From NCBI RefSeq assembly GCF_003591005.1, contig NZ_QYYD01000005.1, forward strand, positions 1-64,000: a DNA stretch of 64,000 nucleotides. Direction: 5' to 3'. The notes beneath the pieces were generated by a model that was given only the letters and a program-made list of their open reading frames with translations, was not told the origin of the DNA and did not search any database. A program made the position numbers and the translations under genes. This document shows, one piece after another, positions 34,960 to 42,948 of this stretch (its first letter is position 1; every line of letters begins with the position of its first letter). The DNA is from Rhodopseudomonas palustris (lineage in GTDB: Bacteria > Pseudomonadota > Alphaproteobacteria > Rhizobiales > Xanthobacteraceae).

Positions 34960-36059
34960 GCGGTTTCCTCCTTGTGGTCGGTTGTGAACGGTTCGGTCTG
35001 ACGCCGGCGCCAGAACGGCGCGGCGGCGAAGCGAGGCTCGGACGCGTACATCGCCCGCTGCGTCGCGAGCTGATGGCTGACGCCCTGCAAATAATCGCGC
35101 TCATAGGTTGAGGCGACGCCGGCCTCGCCCCTGATCAGCGCGAGCGCGGCCGCGGCCGCGTGCAGGCCGCTCCACAACGCGGTGGCGATGCCGTTGGCGC
35201 CGACGGGGTCGAGCGCCGCGGCTGCGTCGCCGGCGCGAACGATACGGCCTTCGATCAGACGGCTGACGGTGACCGAGGCGGCCGGCGCCATCGCCGGCGC
35301 TGCGCCGGCCGCGACGGCGTCGAGCCCGAGACTACCCAGCCGCGGCGCGATCGCGTGCGTGCCGGCCGCAAGGCCCGCCCAACGCGCGCCATCCTGCGCG
35401 ACGCCGGTGGGAAGCAGATCGGAGTCGGTGAATAGGCCGAGCATCATGCGGCGGCCCGGCAACGGCGACATGTACCACCAGCCGAGTTCGACCGCTTCGA
35501 CCAGTGTCGCCGCCGCGGTGTCGGCATCGTCCGGCAGATCGAGCACGCGCCACGCCGCGACCAGCCGGTCGAGCCGCCGGCGCTCGGCGGCGGCGCCGGA
35601 CGACAGCGCAGCGCGGCCGGTGCAGTCGATCGCCGCCGCCGCCGAGATGGTTGCGCCGTCAGCCAGAGTGAGCTCTACGCCGCCGGGCCGATGCGTCATC
35701 GCCGTCACGCTGCTACTGATCCGCTCGACGTTGCCGGCGAGCAGCGCGGTGCGCATCAGGCGTTCGAATTGCACGCGGTCAAGGTGATAGCCGAGGCCTT
35801 CGTGATCGGGTGCCTTGCGCAGCGTCGCGTCACCCCACACCGAGAACCGCCCCTCGCCCGGCAGCGCGCTATCGGCGTCGAGCAGATGGCTCCACTGCAG
35901 CGCTTCGAGCAGCGTCGTCGCTTTCGGCGACAGCGTCTCGCCGCGGTTCGGCACCGCGGGATCGGGACTGATCAGGATCGGCCTGTGCCCGACCAGCAGC
36001 AGCCGGCGGGCGGCGGATAGTCCCGCCACCCCGCCCCCGATCACCGCAACCCTATCCAT
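34956..36059 (-). CDS. LodB-like FAD-dependent maturation flavoprotein
   Basis: A 367-residue flavoprotein of the tryptophan-halogenase-like/LodB group. The FAD-binding GGGVAGLSAARRLL is at residues 8-21 and the late GD motif is in RAGDAAAALDPVGANG (about 277). LodB proteins are required to form the cysteine tryptophylquinone cofactor of LodA-type oxidases before export. It starts 6 bp after the LodA-like gene ends. No signal peptide, so it acts in the cytosol, as expected for cofactor maturation before Tat export. Confidence 0.8.
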   Translation of the reverse strand: MDRVAVIGGGVAGLSAARRLLLVGHRPILISPDPAVPNRGETLSPKATTLLEALQWSHLLDADSALPGEGRFSVWGDATLRKAPDHEGLGYHLDRVQFERLMRTALLAGNVERISSSVTAMTHRPGGVELTLADGATISAAAAIDCTGRAALSSGAAAERRRLDRLVAAWRVLDLPDDADTAAATLVEAVELGWWYMSPLPGRRMMLGLFTDSDLLPTGVAQDGARWAGLAAGTHAIAPRLGSLGLDAVAAGAAPAMAPAASVTVSRLIEGRIVRAGDAAAALDPVGANGIATALWSGLHAAAAALALIRGEAGVASTYERDYLQGVSHQLATQRAMYASEPRFAAAPFWRRRQTEPFTTDHKEETA

Positions 36060-36065
36060 GCGCGA

Positions 36066-38027
36066 TCAGCGTGACGGAATCGGCTCGACGATATCCATCG
36101 AGCCGCGCTGCACTTCGACGAACACCTGGTCGGGCACGCCGGCCAGCCCCTTCGGACCCGGCCGCTTCACCACCACGCCCATCCGCGTCCACAGCTCGAT
36201 CATGCGGCGCAGGCCGTCGGTGTAGCCGGCCTCGACATGCAGACCGATGCCGGCGGCGCCACGCGCCCACGGCACGCGCATGTGATAAAATCGCAGCCGC
36301 TCCTCTTCGGTGAGGTCGGTGCGCATCATCTGCTTGTAGAACGCCTCGGGCAGCACATCGACTGGCAGCAGCGCCGGCCACCACACCGGCGTCGGGAAGC
36401 CGGTCGCGGTCAGCACCGCCTGGCAGCTGAACGCGTCGCCCTGCCACGGCACGCCCATCCAGCGCGTCAGATCGCCGGGCGCCTGCGGGCCGATCGGCGA
36501 GCCTTGGTCCGGCTTGGCCGGATTGCCGGTGAAGACGTTATCGACGTTGAGCTGGAGGCCGAGATCCTGGTTGAGCGTCTTGCGGCCCGACAGCGCGATA
36601 CGGAACGGCAGCTTGGTTTCGTTCGGGCCGCGATACAGCGCCTTGTGGCGGATCGGCCAGGTGATCTCGACGCCGGGGTGGAAGGCGCCGCCCGAGCAGG
36701 CGTCGAGCGCCGCGCGGGTCATTGCTTCCGGACGGAGTTCGACCGGAAGATCGTCGAGCGTCTTCACCGCGTCCGCCGCGGCATTCACGTAGTCGGCGTC
36801 GAACTTGCCGTCGACCCACAATTCGAGCACGCGGTACTGGGTCGGCGTCAAAGCCAGCCAGGAATGCGCGCTGTCTGGGTAATTGACGCCGTCGCCGAGC
36901 ATGATCGGGATCGCGTTGCCGCGTCGATCCTCGCCACCCGGCTTGCGGAAGACGTCGAACACGCGCTTGCGCTCCGCCTGCGCGTCGGCCGACGACTTCG
37001 CCAGCGTCTCGATCACCTTCGGGTCGGACAGATCGCCGATGTCGTGCCAGGCCGCGCCGAGGAACGATGCCGCCGCGACCCATTGCATGGTGCCGGCACG
37101 GCGCAGGATCGGCAGCACGTCGCGGCGGAACGACACCTTGTCGGCCGGCGCCTGCAGCTGGCCGAGGTCGATCATCGCCTCGCGCGCCGCGTCGTACAGC
37201 GTCACGATCGGCTCGAGCTGCGGCGCGAATTTCGGCCCGCAGCACACCACCCAAGCCGGCTCGGCCTCGACGGTCTGGCCGTCGATGCTGACGCTGGCCT
37301 TGACCCAGCCGTCGGCCCAGTCGTCGTGCCAGCCGTCATTGTTGGTGAAGTCGCGCACCGGGTTCTGCGGCAGCGCCGAGCGCGACACGCCCTCGGCGGC
37401 GAACACCAGCAGGCGACCCTTGTCATCGGTGCGCAGATGGCCGAGCGAGACGTCGAGCGTCTGCCAGAACCGACCCTTGAGTTTGTACTTGTCGTCGCCG
37501 CCGGCGCCGTTCACCGAGGCGCCTGAGATCGCGATAGCGCCGGGATCGATGCACAGCATCTGGTCGCGCTTGTCGAGCGGGATGAAGGCATTGCGCTGCG
37601 GGTTGGGCACGCCCGGCATGCTGGCGCCGCGGTCGAGCGCGTTGCTGAAGCCGTACCAGGTCGCCTTGGTGTTGGCGGCGTGCACGGTCCATTTCGCCGA
37701 CGCCGCGTCGATCTCGCGCACGACGCGGCCTTGGTCGTCGTAGCCGAACAGCCGGAAGCGCTGCACCTGCTTCTTGATGCGGCCGCGGGAGTCCTTGAAG
37801 CCGCCCTCCGGCTCGTCGAGCAGGCCGGGCACCTCGGGTGCCAGAAACCAGTCGTCGGCATTGCCGACGCGGGAAAAGCCGATGGCCGGGAAGATCGCGA
37901 CCTTGGCAATCTTGGCGCCCTGCGGCGCGGCCTGCTGGGCATGCAGCGACGATATCGCCGCTTTGCCGAGGATCGGACCGCTAAGCCCCAGCGCTGCAGC
38001 CCCGAGCAGAAAGTCACGGCGTTTCAT
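36066..38027 (-). CDS. LodA-like cysteine tryptophylquinone-dependent oxidase
   Basis: A 653-residue LodA/GoxA-family protein; relatives oxidise lysine or glycine with oxygen, releasing ammonia and hydrogen peroxide. It has a Tat signal (KRRDFLLGAAALGLSG). The family start KVAIFPAIGFSRVGNA is clear. In the family's conserved Asp-x3-Cys motif (Asp512/Cys516 in LodA), Asp531-AFS-Cys535 fits exactly, so Cys535 should form the cofactor; Trp587 or Trp613 could be its partner. Substrate unknown. GGGGAG lies 5 bases before ATG 38027 within a hairpin. First gene of an operon with the LodB-like and RidA-like genes. Confidence 0.85.
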   Translation of the reverse strand: MKRRDFLLGAAALGLSGPILGKAAISSLHAQQAAPQGAKIAKVAIFPAIGFSRVGNADDWFLAPEVPGLLDEPEGGFKDSRGRIKKQVQRFRLFGYDDQGRVVREIDAASAKWTVHAANTKATWYGFSNALDRGASMPGVPNPQRNAFIPLDKRDQMLCIDPGAIAISGASVNGAGGDDKYKLKGRFWQTLDVSLGHLRTDDKGRLLVFAAEGVSRSALPQNPVRDFTNNDGWHDDWADGWVKASVSIDGQTVEAEPAWVVCCGPKFAPQLEPIVTLYDAAREAMIDLGQLQAPADKVSFRRDVLPILRRAGTMQWVAAASFLGAAWHDIGDLSDPKVIETLAKSSADAQAERKRVFDVFRKPGGEDRRGNAIPIMLGDGVNYPDSAHSWLALTPTQYRVLELWVDGKFDADYVNAAADAVKTLDDLPVELRPEAMTRAALDACSGGAFHPGVEITWPIRHKALYRGPNETKLPFRIALSGRKTLNQDLGLQLNVDNVFTGNPAKPDQGSPIGPQAPGDLTRWMGVPWQGDAFSCQAVLTATGFPTPVWWPALLPVDVLPEAFYKQMMRTDLTEEERLRFYHMRVPWARGAAGIGLHVEAGYTDGLRRMIELWTRMGVVVKRPGPKGLAGVPDQVFVEVQRGSMDIVEPIPSR

Positions 38028-38031
38028 ACGA

Positions 38032-38058
38032 ACTCCCCTGCAAATGTCTTGCAGGAGT
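38032..38058 (-). promoter_or_regulatory. Hairpin overlapping the ribosome site of the LodA-like gene
   Basis: In the transcript, ACTCCTGCAA pairs with TTGCAGGGGAGT around a five-base loop, giving about ten base pairs with a two-G bulge. The ribosome site GGGGAG of the LodA-like gene lies in the 3' arm, 5 bases before the ATG. The fold would hide the site, so it may reduce or regulate translation. Predicted by eye. Confidence 0.45.
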
Positions 38059-38140
38059 TATTCGCGATCGCCTCTTAATTCCAACTTAATGGAACATGCA
38101 GGGACTGAGCATCAAGTTCGTCAAACGAGCTTCAACAGCA

Positions 38141-38174
38141 CTCATAGGCTATGAGCAGAAGCGTCTGGCGCTTC
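38141..38174. terminator. Two adjacent hairpins after sufA, possible transcription end
   Basis: CTCATAG-G-CTATGAG (38141-38155) and GAAGCG-TCTGG-CGCTTC (38158-38174) are perfect inverted repeats directly after the sufA stop codon. Neither has a T-run, so this is a weak candidate for intrinsic termination or for 3' end stabilisation of the suf mRNA. Confidence 0.35.
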
Positions 38175-38175
38175 C

Positions 38176-38586
38176 TCAGCCATCGATCTCGGCTGGCTTC
38201 AACTCCACCGACTCGCCACAGCCACAGGCCGAGATCTGGTTCGGATTGTTGAAGACGAACTGCGCCTGCATCTTGTCGGCCTTGTAGTCCATCTCGGTGC
38301 CGAGCAGGAACAGCACGGCCTTCGGATCGACCATGATCTTGACGCCCTTGTCCTCGATCACTTCGTCGGTCGGCTTGATGTCGTGCGCGTAGTCCACCGT
38401 GTAGGACTGCCCGGCGCAGCCGCCGTTCTTGATGCCGACGCGCAGGCCGAGGATCTCGCTGTCGGCGCGGCCCATCAGCTCCTTGACGCGCGTCGCCGCA
38501 GCGTCAGTCAGCCGCATCACCTGCGGGCGCGGCCGGCGGGCCGGCTTGGCCGGGGTCGTTGGCGTCGCTTCCGTCATCGTGTCCAT
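38176..38586 (-). CDS. sufA: Iron-sulfur cluster assembly A-type carrier
   Basis: A 136-residue HesB/IscA-type carrier that accepts nascent Fe-S clusters and passes them to target proteins. The three conserved cysteines are visible: one in IKNGGCAGQSY (about 58) and two in SACGCGESV (about 122 and 124). A 25-residue Pro/Thr/Lys-rich leader precedes the domain. Last gene of the suf cluster, separated from sufT by a 153-bp gap holding a palindromic repeat. Confidence 0.92.
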   Translation of the reverse strand: MDTMTEATPTTPAKPARRPRPQVMRLTDAAATRVKELMGRADSEILGLRVGIKNGGCAGQSYTVDYAHDIKPTDEVIEDKGVKIMVDPKAVLFLLGTEMDYKADKMQAQFVFNNPNQISACGCGESVELKPAEIDG

Positions 38587-38639
38587 CCTCGTAGCGGTTC
38601 AAGGCCGCTCGGTTGGCTGATTATCTAAGACCCTCACCC

Positions 38640-38720
38640 CGTCATTGCGAGCGCAGCGAAGCAATCCAGCTCAGTGCACGTGGCATGGATTGCTTCGTCG
38701 CTGCGCTCCTCGCAATGACG
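38640..38720. repeat. Palindromic intergenic repeat (CGTCATTGCGAGC family)
   Basis: CGTCATTGCGAGCGCAGCGAAGCAATCCAG at the left end and its near-exact complement at the right end flank a short centre. It would form a long hairpin in the suf mRNA between sufT and sufA. Confidence 0.85.
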
Positions 38721-38739
38721 GCGCGCCTGTTGCAAGCCT

Positions 38740-39108
38740 TCACCACATATTCAGCACGAGTCGCGCTTCGTCGCTCATGCGCTCGGGCGTCCACGGCGGC
38801 TCCCAGACGATGTTGACGTTGACAACGCCGACGCCCGGCACCGAGGCCACGGCGTTCTCGACCATCGTCGGCAGTTCCGCCGCGGCCGGGCAGTTCGGCG
38901 TCGTCAGCGTCATATCGAGGTCGACGGTGCGGTCGTCCTTGATCTCGACCTTGTAGATCAAGCCCAACTCGTAGATGTCGGCGGGGATTTCCGGGTCGAA
39001 CACCGTCTTGAGCGCACCCACGATTTCGGTGCCGAGCCGCTCGGTCTCCTCGGGCGGCAGCGCCGAGACGGTCTGCATATTGGCTTTGGCCTCGATCGTA
39101 TCGGTCAT
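38740..39108 (-). CDS. sufT: SUF system Fe-S assembly protein, MIP18/DUF59 family
   Basis: A 122-residue SufT-type protein. The domain signature runs VFDPEIPADIYELGLIY, then DMTLTTPNCPAAAELP, where the Cys near residue 73 is the conserved one, and ends with the WEPPWTPERMSDEAR segment. It helps to mature Fe-S proteins, especially when demand is high. The start overlaps the sufS stop by four bases (ATGA), so translation is coupled. Confidence 0.93.
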   Translation of the reverse strand: MTDTIEAKANMQTVSALPPEETERLGTEIVGALKTVFDPEIPADIYELGLIYKVEIKDDRTVDLDMTLTTPNCPAAAELPTMVENAVASVPGVGVVNVNIVWEPPWTPERMSDEARLVLNMW

Positions 39109-40349
39109 GCGAACAGATCCCGCGCCTTGATCAGCGCCTGTGCGAGTTGGTCGACATCTTCACGCGTATTATACATGCCGAACGACGCCCGGCACGTCGC
39201 CGTCACCTGGAAACGCTCCAGCAGCGGCATCACGCAGTGGGTTCCCGCGCGCACCGCAACGCCCTGGCGGTCGATCACCGTGGCGACGTCGTGCGGATGC
39301 GCCCCCTTCATTTCGAAGGAAATCACCGGGCCCTTGTTCTTGGCAGCGCCGATGATCCGCAGCGAGTTGATTTCGCGCAGCCGTTGCTCGGCATAGGTCA
39401 AAAGATCGTGTTCGTGCGCGGCGATGCGCTCCTTGCCGATCGAATTGACGTAGTCGATCGCGGCACCCAGCCCGACCGACTCGACGATCGCCGGGGTTCC
39501 GGCCTCGAAGCGGTGCGGCGGGTCGCCATACGTGACCCAGTCCTGCGCCACTTCGCGGATCATCTCGCCGCCGCCGTTGTAGGGGCGCATCTGCGCCAGC
39601 ACGTCGTACTTCCCGTACAGCACGCCGATGCCGGTCGGGCCGTACAGCTTGTGACCGGTCATGATGTAGAAGTCGCAATCGATGTCCTGGACGTCGATGG
39701 TCAGGTGCACCGCGCCCTGGCTGCCGTCGACCAGAACCGGAATGCCGCGATCATGCGCGATCTTCACGACCTCCTTGACCGGCACGATGGTGCCGAGCGC
39801 GTTGGACATCTGGGTGATCGCCACCAGCTTGGTCTTCGGCGTCAGCAGCTTCTCGAATTCGTCGATCAGGAAGTTGCCCTCATCGTCGACCGGCGCCCAT
39901 TTCAGCACGGCGCCCTGGCGCTCACGCAAGAAGTGCCACGGCACGATGTTGGAATGGTGCTCCATGATCGAGAGCACGATCTCGTCACCCTCGCCGATGT
40001 TCGGCGAACCGTAGGACGACGCGACCAGGTTGATGGCCTCGGTGGCGTTGCGGGTGAAGATGATCTCTTCCGGCTTACGCGCGTTGAGGAAGCCCTGCAC
40101 CCGCGCGCGGCCGCCCTCGTAGGCCTCGGTCGCGGCGTTGGCGAGATAATGCAGGCCGCGATGCACGTTGGCGTATTCGCTCTCATACGCCTTGGTCATC
40201 CGCTCCAGCACCACGCGCGGCTTCTGCGCCGACGCGGCGTTGTCGAGATACACCAGTCGCTTGCCGTAGACTTCGAGCCCGAGCGCCGGAAAATCCTCGC
40301 GCACGCGGGCGACGTCGTAGGAGCCGTTGCTAACTGCGGGATGCGCCAT
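39105..40349 (-). CDS. sufS: Cysteine desulfurase SufS
   Basis: A 414-residue group II PLP-dependent cysteine desulfurase that mobilises sulfur from cysteine for cluster assembly. The PLP lysine is in MTGHKLYGPTGIGVLYG (about 225), and the catalytic Cys is in TATCRASFGMYNT (about 363), in the short loop typical of SufS. I chose ATG 40349; a TTG at 40367 is in frame upstream. It follows sufD after 150 bp holding a palindromic repeat. A SufE/SufU partner is not in the window. Confidence 0.94.
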   Translation of the reverse strand: MAHPAVSNGSYDVARVREDFPALGLEVYGKRLVYLDNAASAQKPRVVLERMTKAYESEYANVHRGLHYLANAATEAYEGGRARVQGFLNARKPEEIIFTRNATEAINLVASSYGSPNIGEGDEIVLSIMEHHSNIVPWHFLRERQGAVLKWAPVDDEGNFLIDEFEKLLTPKTKLVAITQMSNALGTIVPVKEVVKIAHDRGIPVLVDGSQGAVHLTIDVQDIDCDFYIMTGHKLYGPTGIGVLYGKYDVLAQMRPYNGGGEMIREVAQDWVTYGDPPHRFEAGTPAIVESVGLGAAIDYVNSIGKERIAAHEHDLLTYAEQRLREINSLRIIGAAKNKGPVISFEMKGAHPHDVATVIDRQGVAVRAGTHCVMPLLERFQVTATCRASFGMYNTREDVDQLAQALIKARDLFA

Positions 40350-40401
40350 GACCGTACTAACTTTCAACTGTCTTCAAGATGTCCGCAGGAAGTAGCCACA
40401 C

Positions 40402-40484
40402 CGTCAGTGCGAGGAGCGAAGCGACGAAGCAATCCAGCTCAGTGCACGGAATTCCTGGATTGCTTCGCTGCGCTCGCAATGACG
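40402..40484. repeat. Palindromic intergenic repeat (CGTCATTGCGAGC family)
   Basis: CGTCAGTGCGAGGAGCGAAG at the left and GCTGCGCTCGCAATGACG at the right, with inner CAATCCAG and CTGGATTG arms. One mismatch (CAGTG for CATTG) against the other copies. It lies between sufD and sufS inside the operon. Confidence 0.82.
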
Positions 40485-40499
40485 ATCTCATTGGCTATA

Positions 40500-41813
40500 C
40501 TACCCCCGCGCCGCCAGCCAGCGCTCCGCCGCACCGATTGCCAGCGTGCGCAGATTGTCGTCGGCGATCGCTTCGATCGCCTCGCCGACGAAGGCCTGGA
40601 TCAGCAGCGCCTCGGCTTCCTTCTCGGGAAGACCGCGGGCGCGCAGATAGAACAGCAGCTGATCGTCGAGCGCGCCGATCGCGGCGCCGTGGCCGCAGGT
40701 GACGTCGTCGGCAAAAATCTCGAGCTCGGGCTTGTTGTCGGCCTCGGCGTCGTCGGACAGCAGCAGCGCCCGCGTCATCATCTTGGCGTCGGTCTGCTGC
40801 GCCGGCTGGCGCACGTTGATGCGGCCCTGGAACACCGAATGGCCGCGATCATCCACCACCGCGCGAAAACCTTCGCGGCTGACGCAATGCGGCACGTCGT
40901 GGTTCATGGTCAACGTGGTGTCGGCGTGCTGGGTGCCGTTGAGCAGATTGACGCCGTTGGTCTCGACCCGGGCATGCTCGCCGGCGATCGTCACGGTCGA
41001 CGAGTAGCGGCTGACCAGCGAGCCGGTGTTGACGCCGACCACGCCGTAATGCGCCTGGGTGCCGACGCGGACTTCGGCGGCCGAGATATTGAAAGCGTCG
41101 CGCGCGTCCTCGATCAGGCGGACATGATCGAGCCGTGCGCCGTCGCCGATGCTGATCACGGCTGCGTCGTGGACCTGATAGGCGCCGGCGCCCTCACCTG
41201 CGACGTAGCTCTCGACCAGCGTCGCGGCCGCATTCTTGCCGAGTTGCAGCAGCGAGCGGGTGAAGCTTGCTGTCCTCGTGCTGCTCGCCGCGATGTGGAC
41301 GACGTGCAGCGGCTGCGCCAGCTTGATGCCATCGGCGATGTCGATCACCACACCGTCGGTCATCAGCGCGGTGTTGAGCGCGACCATCGGATCGGCGGTG
41401 CCGAGCGACAGCAGGCGTTCGTCGCCGGCCGCCAGCGCGTCGCGCAGGCTGCGGATCGACAGGCCCTGCTCAAGCGCCGCCAGATCGGACAACTCAGTCA
41501 CCAGGACGCCGTCGACCAGCACCAGCCGGCGGACGCCGTCGATGCCGTGCAGCTTCAACACCGCCTCAGCGCGGGCCAGCGCGGCGGCGTCCGGCGCCGG
41601 CGCGATCGGCAGCACCTCGCGCATCAGCGCGCGCAGGTCAGTGTACTTCCAGTCCTCGATCCGCCGATGCGGCAGGCCGATCAGCTGAAACTGATCGAAG
41701 GCACGGCGCCTTGCGTCGGCGACCTTGCCGGCGCCCGGCTGGCCGGCCAGCACGCTCGCGAAGTTCGCGCCTGCGACGTCTGCCTTGTCGGTCTTCGCCA
41801 ATGCGATATTCAT
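40500..41813 (-). CDS. sufD: Fe-S cluster assembly scaffold subunit SufD
   Basis: A 437-residue SufD protein, part of the SufBC2D scaffold on which [4Fe-4S] clusters are built. Family segments RRIEDWKYTDLRAL (as read near residue 55) and, in the beta-helix region, NHDVPHCVSREGFRAVVDD, then HSVFQGRINV are present. The conserved His is in CGHGAAIGALD near residue 360. GAGG lies 8 bases before ATG 41813, which starts 16 bp after the sufC stop. Confidence 0.93.
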   Translation of the reverse strand: MNIALAKTDKADVAGANFASVLAGQPGAGKVADARRRAFDQFQLIGLPHRRIEDWKYTDLRALMREVLPIAPAPDAAALARAEAVLKLHGIDGVRRLVLVDGVLVTELSDLAALEQGLSIRSLRDALAAGDERLLSLGTADPMVALNTALMTDGVVIDIADGIKLAQPLHVVHIAASSTRTASFTRSLLQLGKNAAATLVESYVAGEGAGAYQVHDAAVISIGDGARLDHVRLIEDARDAFNISAAEVRVGTQAHYGVVGVNTGSLVSRYSSTVTIAGEHARVETNGVNLLNGTQHADTTLTMNHDVPHCVSREGFRAVVDDRGHSVFQGRINVRQPAQQTDAKMMTRALLLSDDAEADNKPELEIFADDVTCGHGAAIGALDDQLLFYLRARGLPEKEAEALLIQAFVGEAIEAIADDNLRTLAIGAAERWLAARG

Positions 41814-41829
41814 GATCAAATCCTCGGCG

Positions 41830-42588
41830 TCAGGCCGCCGCTTCCTGATACTGGGCGTAGCCGTTGGCTTCGAGTTCGAGCGCCAGCTCCTTGCCGCCGC
41901 TCTTCACCACCTTGCCCTTCGACATCACGTGCACATGGTCGGGCACGATGTAATCGAGCAGCCGCTGATAGTGGGTGATCACGACCATGGCGCGGTCCGG
42001 CGTGCGCAGCGCGTTGACGCCTTCCGAGGCGATCCGCAGCGCGTCGATGTCGAGGCCGGAGTCCATTTCGTCGAGAATGCACAGGCTAGGCTGGAACAGC
42101 GCCATCTGCAGTACCTCGTTGCGTTTCTTCTCACCGCCCGAGAAGCCGACATTGACGCCGCGCTTGAGCATCTCCTGCGGGATGCCGAGCGAGGACGCGA
42201 CCTCGCGCACCCGGCGCAGGAAATCCGGCGTCGAGAACTCGTCCTCGCCGCGCGCCTTGCGCTGCGCGTTCAGCGCGGTGCGCAGGAACGTCATGGTGGC
42301 GACACCCGGGATTTCGACCGGATACTGGAAGGCCAGGAACACGCCCTTGGCGGCGCGCACATCCGGCGCCATTTCCAAGAGGTCCTCGCCCTTGAACAGG
42401 ATCTGCCCGCCGGTGACTTCGTAGCCCGGCTTGCCGGCGATGACGTGGCTCAGCGTCGATTTGCCGGAGCCGTTCGGCCCCATAATGGCGTGGACTTCGC
42501 CGGCGTTCACCGTGAGGTTCAGCCCATGCAGAATCTCCCGATCCGCGACGCTGACCTTGAGATCATTGACTTCGAGTAGTGCGGGCAT
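41830..42588 (-). CDS. sufC: Fe-S cluster assembly ATPase SufC
   Basis: A 252-residue ABC-type ATPase of the SUF scaffold. Walker A is GPNGSGKST (36-44), the signature is FSGGEKKR (about 150), Walker B is LCILDEMDSGLD (about 170), and the switch His is in VVITHYQRLL (about 205). It drives the conformational change of SufBC2D during cluster assembly. It lies between the small coiled-coil ORF and sufD. Confidence 0.95.
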   Translation of the reverse strand: MPALLEVNDLKVSVADREILHGLNLTVNAGEVHAIMGPNGSGKSTLSHVIAGKPGYEVTGGQILFKGEDLLEMAPDVRAAKGVFLAFQYPVEIPGVATMTFLRTALNAQRKARGEDEFSTPDFLRRVREVASSLGIPQEMLKRGVNVGFSGGEKKRNEVLQMALFQPSLCILDEMDSGLDIDALRIASEGVNALRTPDRAMVVITHYQRLLDYIVPDHVHVMSKGKVVKSGGKELALELEANGYAQYQEAAA

Positions 42589-42682
42589 CGATGCTTCCTT
42601 TTATCTCAATCGGGGATGCGCGGCGCACGCGCTTCCCTGCAATTTAGTCCACGAGATCGAGCCGCTTTTCGATGCGGTCAAG

Positions 42683-42862
42683 TCAGGTTTTGATCACCGC
42701 GATATCGCTGTGATCGTGCTCAACGAGGGTCACGAGGCCGGCGAGATATTGTCGGACGGTTGTCATTTCCGCGCTCAGCGTGCTGATCCGGTCCGACATC
42801 TTCGCCATGTCGCTGCGGATCTCGCGAAGATACTCAAGCACCAAACTGTCTGGCTCGACCAT
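42683..42862 (-). CDS. Small coiled-coil protein inside the suf operon, apparently truncated by TGA
   Basis: A 59-residue helix/coiled-coil protein (VEPDSLVLEYLREIRSDM at the start) between sufB and sufC, with GGAG upstream of ATG 42862. It resembles a family of ~70-75-residue Rhizobiales proteins that end in an RIERRLDLV-type helix. Here the frame stops at TGA (42683-42685), yet the following in-frame codons spell LDRIEKRLDLVD before a TAA at 42644-42646. One C-to-T change (CGA to TGA) would explain this. It may be a slightly shortened functional protein, a mutated gene, or a readthrough case (TGA followed by C). Function unknown. Confidence 0.7.
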   Translation of the reverse strand: MVEPDSLVLEYLREIRSDMAKMSDRISTLSAEMTTVRQYLAGLVTLVEHDHSDIAVIKT

Positions 42863-42948
42863 CACGCAGCTCCGTCCTGTTCTCCAATACGGCTACCGGC
42901 AGACGACCCTGACGAGTTGGCTCACGCGAAGCGCACTTGCCGCTTCGC

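Noticed and set aside
39147-41978. Very long open frame (over 900 codons) on the plus strand opposite sufD and sufS
   Set aside because: It is the mirror of the suf genes: high GC at third positions leaves antisense frames open, its composition is Arg/His/Gln-rich, and it crosses several real genes.
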